This document shows, in pieces, positions 51,584 to 57,237 of a stretch of 57,237 bases of DNA. Source of the DNA: an uncultured Porphyromonas sp. (GTDB taxonomy: Bacteria > Bacteroidota > Bacteroidia > Bacteroidales > Porphyromonadaceae); assembly GCF_902489635.1 (NCBI RefSeq), contig NZ_CABUAN010000010.1, positions 1 through 57,237 of the forward strand. Reading direction: 5' to 3'. The notes below the pieces were generated by a model. The model was not told where the DNA came from. It did no database searches and was given only the letters and a program-made list of their open reading frames with translations. The translations under genes and the position numbers were made by a program. Each line of letters starts with the position of its first letter. The stretch's first letter is position 1.

Positions 51584-52432
51584 ATGCAGCAACCACCAGC
51601 ATTCCCTAAAGACACACAGACATCTGCCGTCTCATCGCTCACCCTGCGACTCACTGCAGATGGCTTTGTCTATCTACATGATCTCTCAAGGGAAGAAACA
51701 GGGGTGGCTGCACAGGAAGGCTATCACACTAAGGGTCAAAGCCAGTTTGTGCCAGTAGATTGGTCTCGTGTCTCGACTCTGTGGGGAGACATTATCGCAC
51801 AGCACCCTATCCTCAGTGATCCTGAGGGAGAGGTCCGCGTGCTCTACCCCGCCTCTCATTATGTGGTCATACCGAGCGGCATGAGCGGAGAGCAAGATGT
51901 ACACTGGTGGCGACTGACGGCGCCTATCTTTGCCGACGAGGAGCAGTACTATAGCGACTCATACGCTCTGGGCGACGGCAAGCCTAGCTTGGCTGTAGGC
52001 TTTAGTCACCTACTCAAAGGGTTCCTGCAGCGTAGCTTCGTAGCTTGCCTGTTTACCCCTACGATCTTTCCTTTTGCACAGCGGGTGTTGCGACAGTCGT
52101 CGCTTCAGACAGGGCTCTCGCTAGGTGTCGAGCTGGTCGAGGGTGGCTGCGATCTGGTACTATGTCAGTCGGGGAACTTGCTTCGGGCTAATCATTACAG
52201 TTGGCCTCGCTACCGCACCTGGCAGCATCATCTCTACCAGGTCCTCTACTTCTTAAGTAAGGTATACCTAGATGGCTCTGTGGATCATGCGGCTCCTGTA
52301 TCCATCATACTATCCGACGGGACGGCTGGTACTGATAGCTTGGTAGGTGAGCTGCTGCAGGCACTCTACCGACAGTTCACGACTGCCGACTGGGACGTGT
52401 CTGTCATGCCGACAGACTACTGGTACGCTTGA
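51584..52432 (+). CDS. DUF3822 protein
   Basis: The 282-residue protein matches the DUF3822 layout of Bacteroidota: a beta-rich N-terminal half (TLRLTADGFVYLHDLSREE), VLYPASHYVVIPSGMS, and an ASKHA-like second half (LSLGVELVEGGCDLVLCQSGNLLRANHYSWPRYRTWQHHLYQVLYFL). Function is unknown. It is typically encoded directly upstream of rsmD, as here with 13 bases between, so the two are co-expressed. Confidence 0.82.
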   Translation: MQQPPAFPKDTQTSAVSSLTLRLTADGFVYLHDLSREETGVAAQEGYHTKGQSQFVPVDWSRVSTLWGDIIAQHPILSDPEGEVRVLYPASHYVVIPSGMSGEQDVHWWRLTAPIFADEEQYYSDSYALGDGKPSLAVGFSHLLKGFLQRSFVACLFTPTIFPFAQRVLRQSSLQTGLSLGVELVEGGCDLVLCQSGNLLRANHYSWPRYRTWQHHLYQVLYFLSKVYLDGSVDHAAPVSIILSDGTAGTDSLVGELLQALYRQFTTADWDVSVMPTDYWYA

Positions 52433-52445
52433 TTGAGTCATCGCT

Positions 52446-53006
52446 ATGCGCATTATAGCAGGCAAATATGGTCGTCGTCGTCTCTCCCCGCCTAAAGGGC
52501 TGACACTTCGCCCCACGACAGATATTGCTAAGGAGGCACTCTTCAACAGCCTCTCAGCTCAATATGACATAGAGGGTATGCGGGTGCTAGATCTCTTTGC
52601 GGGCATCGGGAGTATCTCTCTAGAGTTTGTCTCACGGGGAGCAGCCTCGGTGACATCAATCGAAAAGCATCCTAAGCATGCAGCCTTCATCCGGTCGGCC
52701 GCTAACACGCTAGACAAGGAGATCCTCTCGACCAAGCAGCTCCTCGTCCTTAACCGCTCGGTAGAGCAGTACTTACGTCAGTACGATGGGGAGCCTTACG
52801 ACCTGATCTTTGCCGATCCACCCTATAACTTACCGTGGATCAAGGATATACCCGACTTACTCTTTGCCAGTAAAGCGTGGTGTCCTAGCTCTATCTTTGT
52901 ACTAGAGCACCCCGACACGGTGGACTTTGCTGAGTTTCCTCGCTTCGCTTGGCACAAGTCCTACAGCGCCGTACAGTTTACCTGCTTCGCCCCGACAGAA
53001 GAATAG
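52446..53006 (+). CDS. rsmD: 16S rRNA (guanine966-N2)-methyltransferase
   Basis: The SAM-dependent enzyme methylates G966 of 16S rRNA. Motifs are MRIIAGKYGRRRL, LRPTTDIAKEALFNSL, VLDLFAGIGSISLEFVSRGA (SAM binding) and the catalytic FADPPYNL (about residues 122-129). At 186 residues it has normal length. dusB starts 2 bases after its stop. Confidence 0.94.
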   Translation: MRIIAGKYGRRRLSPPKGLTLRPTTDIAKEALFNSLSAQYDIEGMRVLDLFAGIGSISLEFVSRGAASVTSIEKHPKHAAFIRSAANTLDKEILSTKQLLVLNRSVEQYLRQYDGEPYDLIFADPPYNLPWIKDIPDLLFASKAWCPSSIFVLEHPDTVDFAEFPRFAWHKSYSAVQFTCFAPTEE

Positions 53007-53008
53007 CT

Positions 53009-54004
53009 ATGCAGATAGGCACCCTTGACTTAGGCTCTAGACCGCTACTGCTCGCACCTATGGAGGATGTGAGCGATGCACCCTTTCGCCTGCTCTGTAA
53101 GCAGTTTGGTGCTAGCCTCGTCTACACCGAGTTCATCAGTGCCGATGCGCTCGTGCGTTACGTGCCCAGCACGATGCGCAAGATGCGTATAGACCCAGCA
53201 GAGCGTCCCGTCGCCATACAGATCTATGGTCGTGATGTGGAGACGATGTGTGAGGCGGCTCGTATCGCCTGCCAACTGGAGCCTGACCTACTCGACCTCA
53301 ACTTCGGCTGCCCCGTCAAGCGGGTCGCGGGCAAGGGGGCGGGCAGTGGTATGCTTCGTGAACCCGAGCTACTCCTCGAAATCACCGCCGCAGTGGTCAC
53401 TACGGCTAGTTGCCCCGTGACGGTCAAGACGCGTCTAGGATGGGATCACAACAGTCTTATCATCACCGAGCTGGCACCACGCTTACAAGCTTGTGGCATC
53501 GCAGCTCTGACCATCCATGGGCGTACGCGCAGCGATATGTACAAGGGGAGTGCCGACTGGACTTTGATCGGTGCGGTGCGCTCCAATCCTGAGATCCAGA
53601 TCCCGATCATCGGCAATGGCGATATAACGACAGGCGAGGAGGTGCGGTACGCTTTTGACACTTATGGGGTGGACGGGGTGATGGTCGGACGAGCAGCTAT
53701 CGGACAGCCATGGATCTTTGGCGAAATGCGCGCAGCCGTCGACCCGACCTTTACCGCTCCTCAGCTAACCTCCCAGCAACAGCTGGAGATCCTCAAAGAG
53801 ATCGTTCACAAGAATATCGAGAAGCTGGACGAGCGCAAAGGCATCCTGCATAGTCGTCGCCACCTAGCCGCCACACCACTCTTTAAGGGCATCCCCAACT
53901 TTCGTGCGCTACGCATAGCAATGCTCCAAGCCCCTACCCTAGCCGACCTGGACGATGTACTAGCGCAGGTAGAGCCTTTGCTCCCCCCCAATTCTAACCT
54001 CTAA
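53009..54004 (+). CDS. dusB: tRNA-dihydrouridine synthase
   Basis: This flavoenzyme reduces uridine to dihydrouridine in tRNA. Motifs are LLLAPMEDVSDAPFRLLCKQFGA, LDLNFGCPVKRVAGKGAGSGML (catalytic Cys near residue 101), HGRTRSDMYKGSADW, PIIGNGDITTGEEV and MVGRAAIGQPWIF. The open frame begins at 52949 inside rsmD, but MQIGTLDLGSRP at 53009 is the proper start. Its last residues (NSNL) and TAA stop lie within CTCTAAC heptamers, so its C-terminus has been set by a repeat array. Confidence 0.95.
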   Translation: MQIGTLDLGSRPLLLAPMEDVSDAPFRLLCKQFGASLVYTEFISADALVRYVPSTMRKMRIDPAERPVAIQIYGRDVETMCEAARIACQLEPDLLDLNFGCPVKRVAGKGAGSGMLREPELLLEITAAVVTTASCPVTVKTRLGWDHNSLIITELAPRLQACGIAALTIHGRTRSDMYKGSADWTLIGAVRSNPEIQIPIIGNGDITTGEEVRYAFDTYGVDGVMVGRAAIGQPWIFGEMRAAVDPTFTAPQLTSQQQLEILKEIVHKNIEKLDERKGILHSRRHLAATPLFKGIPNFRALRIAMLQAPTLADLDDVLAQVEPLLPPNSNL

Positions 54005-54012
54005 CCTCTAGC
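53992..54012 (+). repeat. CTCTAAC heptamers at the dusB stop
   Basis: The units ttctaac, ctctaac and ctctagc are in phase. The TAA of the second (54002-54004) is the dusB stop codon. The array ends 6 bases before the first LRR gene. Confidence 0.85.
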
Positions 54013-54018
54013 TAGACT

Positions 54019-55218
54019 ATGTGCAAACAACTCCGCATCTGGTTCTTCGTGCTCCTCGGCACGCTCTTCACCTCCAGCTCCCTCCTCGCCGAAGGCATCA
54101 TCACGATGACCACCTCCGAAAGAGTCGGAGAGGAAATCCAACTGATCATCAAGGCAAATGGTAACGTCACCATCGAAGGGGCTCAAGAGACTGGACAAGC
54201 GAACGAGTCCGGTTTCAAGCCCTACAGGCTCACTAGCCAAACGATTACCATCCGAGGCGATGTGACAGAGCTTGACTGCCCCTTCAGCGAACTGACCAGC
54301 TTGGACGTGTCAAAGAGTGCCGCTTTGGAAATACTTTACTGCAGCGACAATAAGCTGACCAGCTTGGATGTCTCAAAGAACACCGCCTTGACAGAGCTTA
54401 ACTGCTACAGCAATCAACTGATTAGCTTGGATGTCTCAAAGAACATCGCCTTGAAAGAGCTATACTGTGGAGAGAACCAATTAACCAGCTTGGACGTGTC
54501 AAAGAACACTGCTTTGACAATTCTGGACTGCTTTAGCAGCAAACTGACGAGCTTGGACTTGTCAAAGAACACCGCCTTGACAGAGCTTAACTGCTACGGC
54601 AATCAACTGCCCAGCTTGGACGTGTCAAAGAACACTGCCTTGACAGAGCTTTACTGCTCCGAAAATCAACTGACCAGCTTGAACGTGTCAAAGAACACCG
54701 CCTTGACAAAGCTTGACTGCTCATGGAATCAACTGACGAACTTGGACGTGTCAAAGAACACCGCCTTGACATCGCTCAGCTGCTTCGACAATCAACTGAC
54801 CAGTTTGAATGTATCAAAGAATAGAGCCTTGACAACGCTTTCTTGTGGAGGCAATCAACTGACGAGCTTGGACTTGTCAAAGAACACCGCCTTGACAGAG
54901 CTTAACTGCCCCGACAATCAACTAACCAGCTTGGACGTGTCAAAGAACACTGCCTTGGAGTCTCTTGAATGCTGCATCAATCAACTGACGAGCTTGAACA
55001 TATCTGGATGTGCTAGATTGGATGCTCTTTATTGCTTCAGTAATTGTATCAATGGCGAGGCTATGACCAAGTTGGTGAATAGTCTTCCCAATCGAAAGGG
55101 TATGAGTAGTGGTTCTCTTTGGGTAGTAAGTCGCTTCTCTAAGAAAGGGGATAAAAACAGGTGTAGCGTGGCTGACGTAACTACCGCAAGGAAGAAAAAC
55201 TGGGAAGTTCAACAATAA
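54019..55218 (+). CDS. Secreted leucine-rich-repeat protein, first of two
   Basis: A signal peptide (MCKQLRIWFFVLLGTLFTSSSLLAEG) is followed by a short N-terminal region of about 55 residues (IITMTTSERVGEEIQLIIKANGNVTIEG). About a dozen 21-residue repeats come next, consensus LTSLDVSKNTALTELxCxxNQ (63-bp DNA period). The C-terminal cap INGEAMTKLVNSLPNRKG...DVTTARKKNWEVQQ is a tail I have seen on other Bacteroidota LRR proteins. The Cys in most repeats probably faces the core. No type IX sorting domain or lipobox is visible, so the final location is unclear. Such proteins often act as adhesins, which is an inference here. Confidence 0.88.
   Translation: MCKQLRIWFFVLLGTLFTSSSLLAEGIITMTTSERVGEEIQLIIKANGNVTIEGAQETGQANESGFKPYRLTSQTITIRGDVTELDCPFSELTSLDVSKSAALEILYCSDNKLTSLDVSKNTALTELNCYSNQLISLDVSKNIALKELYCGENQLTSLDVSKNTALTILDCFSSKLTSLDLSKNTALTELNCYGNQLPSLDVSKNTALTELYCSENQLTSLNVSKNTALTKLDCSWNQLTNLDVSKNTALTSLSCFDNQLTSLNVSKNRALTTLSCGGNQLTSLDLSKNTALTELNCPDNQLTSLDVSKNTALESLECCINQLTSLNISGCARLDALYCFSNCINGEAMTKLVNSLPNRKGMSSGSLWVVSRFSKKGDKNRCSVADVTTARKKNWEVQQ
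54807..54873 (+). repeat. Segment shared almost exactly by the two LRR genes
   Basis: These 67 bases match 56291-56357 with about four differences, including a rare unit (NRALTTLSCG) that breaks the usual SKNTALT pattern in both genes. It marks past exchange or common descent of this repeat unit. Confidence 0.75.
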
Positions 55219-55344
55219 GAGTACTCTGACTGGGACTTTAAGCTTCGTTTAATCCGACCCACAAGGGGTCGACCTCCTACCACGTTCGCCTATCCATCGG
55301 TCGTTCGGGGACGTAGCCCCTCCGACCGACGGGCACGATGCGTC

Positions 55345-55371
55345 GGACCTCTAGCGAGGTCTTTTTTTTTT
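55345..55371 (+). terminator. Terminator after the first LRR gene
   Basis: gacctc (55346-55351) pairs with gaggtc (55356-55361), extended by neighbouring pairs, and is followed by about ten T. The preceding 55260-55340 is G/C-rich with imperfect dyad symmetry (cggtcg/cgaccg). Confidence 0.75.
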
Positions 55372-55399
55372 ATCAGAACTGTCTGACGTGTAGCCCTTT

Positions 55400-55500
55400 G
55401 TAGGGACGCACGGTCGTGCGTCCGTCCTCGTTAAATCACGATGCTGTAACCTTTGACACAACGGACGCCCTCCGACTCGACACTCATCGTGCGTCCCTAC
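55400..55500. repeat. 101-bp hairpin-bounded repeat (GTAGGGACGCACG family)
   Basis: The ends gtagggacgcacg (55400-55412) and cgtgcgtccctac (55488-55500) are exact reverse complements. The interior 55440-55463 matches 30387-30410 in reverse orientation. There is no coding capacity, so it behaves like a REP or MITE-type element. Target-site duplications could not be identified. Confidence 0.85.
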
Positions 55501-55508
55501 ATGGTGAC

Positions 55509-55529
55509 GTCTAACCTCTAATTTCCAAT
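55509..55529 (+). repeat. CTCTAAC-type heptamers
   Basis: The units gtctaac, ctctaat and ttccaat lie in phase directly after the hairpin-bounded repeat. A further pair, ttctaat and ctctaac, lies at 55609-55622, 6 bases before the second LRR gene. Confidence 0.75.
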
Positions 55530-55628
55530 CTCTTGCATACCTCAAAACAAAGGCATAACTTCGCAGAAGACATCACTCACACGGCAGAACCCTCACCGCT
55601 CCCCCCACTTCTAATCTCTAACTACACT

Positions 55629-57116
55629 ATGGATAAGCAACTCCGCATCTGGCTCTTTGTGCTCCTCGGCACGCTCTTCACCTCCAGCTCTCTCCTCGCC
55701 GAAGGCATCATCACGATGACCACCTCCAAGGCCATCGGAGAGGAGATCTTATTGGGAATCTTGGCCAAAGGCGACATCGCCATCGATGGAGCCCTAGAGA
55801 CTGGAGAAATGAGCGAGGATGGTTTCAAGTTCTACACGATTAAAAGCCAGACGATTACCATCCGAGGCGATGTGACATCGCTTAATTGCGGGGAGAGCGA
55901 ACTGACCAGCTTGAATCTGTCTCAGAACACCGCCTTGACATCGCTTGAGTGCTCTTACAACCAACTGACCAGCCTAGACGTGTCAAAGAACACCGCCTTG
56001 ACAAAGCTTGACTGCTGCTGCAATCAACTGACCAGTTTGAACGTCTCAAAGAACACCGCCTTGACAGAGTTTGACTGCAGCGAGAATCTACTGACCAGCT
56101 TGGATCTGTCGCAACACACCGCCTTGACAAAGCTTTGGTGTCAACTCAATCAACTAACCAGCTTGAACGTGTCAAAGAGCACCGCCCTAACAAAGCTTGA
56201 GTGTTCCAGCAACCAATTGACCAGCTTGAACGTATCGGGTTGCACCGCCTTGACAAAGCTTTATTGCTTCAGCAATCAACTGACGAGCTTGAATGTATCA
56301 AGGAATAGAGCCTTGACAACGCTTTCTTGTGGAGAGAATCAATTGACGAGCTTGGACGTGTCAAAGAACACCGCCTTGACAGAGCTTCGGTGCAGCGAGA
56401 ATCAACTGACTAACTTGGACGTATCGGGTTGCACCGCCTTGACAAAGCTTTATTGCTTCAGCAATCAACTGACGAGCTTGGACGTGTCAAAGAACACCGC
56501 CTTGGAAATGCTTTACTGTAGCGAGAATCAACTGACTAACCTGAACGTCTCTGATTGTACCGCCTTGACAGTTCTTTACTGCAGCGAGAATCTACTGACC
56601 AGCTTGGACGTGTCAAAGAACACCTTCTTGACATATCTTTGGTGTTCCAGCAATCAACTGACCAGCTTGAACGTCTCTGATTGTACCGTCTTGACAATGC
56701 TTAACTGCAACGAGAATCAACTGACGAGCTTGGAGGTGTCAAAGAACACAATCTTGAAAGAGCTATACTGCTCCAGCAATCAACTGACCAGCTTTGATGT
56801 ATCCAAGAATACCTTCTTGACAAAGCTTAACTGCTGCTGTAATCAACTGACCAGCTTGAATGTCTCTGGCTGCACCATCTTGACACAACTTGACTGCTTC
56901 AACAATCAGATGACCAGTTTGAACATCTCAAAGAACATCTTCTTGACACAGCTTGACTGCAGCGAGAATCTACTGACGAGCTTGGACATATCAAAGAACA
57001 CCGCCCTAACAAAGCTTGTGTGTTCCAGCAATCAACTGACTAGCTTGGATGTGTCAAAGAACACCGCCTTGACAACAATTGAGTGTGACAACATTCCGCT
57101 GACCTCTAACCCCTAA
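55629..57116 (+). CDS. Secreted leucine-rich-repeat protein, second of two
   Basis: This is a paralogue of the gene at 54019. The signal peptide and the N-terminal region (KQLRIWLFVLLGTLFTSSSLLAEGIITMTTS) are nearly identical. The frame opens at 55533 but the ATG at 55629 matches the paralogue. It has about 19 repeats of 21 residues, with SKNTALT and SGCTALT variants. Unlike its neighbour it has no C-terminal cap: the repeats stop abruptly at IPLTSNP and the stop codon lies in a CTCTAAC heptamer array. It may therefore be a truncated copy. 495 residues. Confidence 0.86.
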   Translation: MDKQLRIWLFVLLGTLFTSSSLLAEGIITMTTSKAIGEEILLGILAKGDIAIDGALETGEMSEDGFKFYTIKSQTITIRGDVTSLNCGESELTSLNLSQNTALTSLECSYNQLTSLDVSKNTALTKLDCCCNQLTSLNVSKNTALTEFDCSENLLTSLDLSQHTALTKLWCQLNQLTSLNVSKSTALTKLECSSNQLTSLNVSGCTALTKLYCFSNQLTSLNVSRNRALTTLSCGENQLTSLDVSKNTALTELRCSENQLTNLDVSGCTALTKLYCFSNQLTSLDVSKNTALEMLYCSENQLTNLNVSDCTALTVLYCSENLLTSLDVSKNTFLTYLWCSSNQLTSLNVSDCTVLTMLNCNENQLTSLEVSKNTILKELYCSSNQLTSFDVSKNTFLTKLNCCCNQLTSLNVSGCTILTQLDCFNNQMTSLNISKNIFLTQLDCSENLLTSLDISKNTALTKLVCSSNQLTSLDVSKNTALTTIECDNIPLTSNP

Positions 57117-57124
57117 CCTCTAAT
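57104..57124 (+). repeat. CTCTAAC heptamers at the second LRR gene stop
   Basis: The units ctctaac, ccctaac and ctctaat lie in phase. The TAA of the second (57114-57116) ends the LRR gene, and the last residues (TSNP) are repeat-encoded. Confidence 0.85.
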
Positions 57125-57170
57125 AACATATCTTTACGGGGAAATTCGTCTGATTCCCTCCTTTCTCGAA

Positions 57171-57230
57171 TATCCACGTGGGAAATCTCAAATCTCCACG
57201 TGGATATTTTTTATTTTCCACGTGGGCGTC
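57171..57230. repeat. 22-bp-period palindrome array C, at least three units
   Basis: The 8-bp palindrome CCACGTGG occurs at 57174, 57196 and 57218, exactly 22 bp apart, with T- or A-rich flanks (TATCC...GGGAA, TCTCC...GGATA, TTTCC...GGGCG). The period equals that of arrays A and B, but the core is fixed. The window ends 7 bases later, so the array may continue. Confidence 0.85.
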
Positions 57231-57237
57231 ATTCATT

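Noticed and set aside
51448..51654. 68-codon minus-strand frame across the inverted repeat
   Set aside because: It overlaps the start of the DUF3822 gene on the other strand and its length is within chance for this region.
54019..57116. LRR proteins as type IX secretion cargo
   Set aside because: Neither protein ends in a recognisable CTD sorting domain; one ends in KKNWEVQQ and the other within a repeat. PorQ and PorV in the same window are not evidence for it.

Overview
The window reads as a chromosomal segment of a Bacteroidota bacterium, most likely an asaccharolytic Porphyromonas (P. asaccharolytica/uenonis-like). The grounds are type IX secretion genes (porQ, porV), TonB-dependent receptors with carboxypeptidase-like N-terminal plugs, Bacteroidota-type promoters (TTG, about 20 bp, TAnnTTTG), and a complete methylaspartate-type glutamate fermentation cluster. 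The genus is inferred from gene content and was not checked against any database.

Layout. 1-4000: terminator of an upstream gene, then a LytS/LytTR two-component pair. 4170-12858: a plus-strand housekeeping run (DUF2807-like protein, BI-1 family protein, porQ-cmk-ispH, DUF4369-like lipoprotein, yifB, porV, ispF). 13178-17099 (minus): TonB receptor and DUF4374 lipoprotein, an iron or siderophore uptake pair. 17348-24063: uvrA, a SWIM zinc-finger protein and pcrA. 24155-30136: type I restriction-modification genes hsdR-hsdM-hsdS and a small Cys-rich protein. 30796-36260: DUF349 protein, mltG, tcdA, lolD-like and a helix-hairpin-helix protein. 36266-38183 (minus): PAP2 phosphatase, a BatE-like protein and tRNA-Arg(UCU). 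38455-43011: rpsU, then a TonB receptor with a partner lipoprotein. 43631-50093 (minus): glmS-glmL-glmE-mal-AtuA-like-DUF4387. 50753-54004: unknown membrane protein, DUF3822 protein, rsmD, dusB. 54019-57116: two tandem leucine-rich-repeat paralogues.

How genes work together. GlmS/GlmE (B12-dependent mutase), GlmL (probable reactivase) and Mal turn glutamate into mesaconate and ammonia. The next enzyme, mesaconase, is absent, and an AtuA-like/DUF4387 pair occupies its place. PorQ and PorV are parts of the type IX secretion machine. HsdR/M/S form one restriction system whose specificity subunit carries two near-identical internal blocks.

The most unusual material is non-coding. Three intergenic arrays (30501-30639, 43221-43403, 57171-57230) are built from short palindromes spaced at exactly 22 bp. 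The palindrome arms change together on both sides while the period stays fixed, and the two complete arrays end in the same 18-bp sequence. I do not recognise this as a named element. A second family, heptamer repeats (AGCCAAC / CTCTAAC), lies between genes, supplies the stop codons of hsdM, dusB and the second LRR gene, and is translated in frame inside pcrA. A third family consists of hairpin-bounded GTAGGGACGCACG elements.
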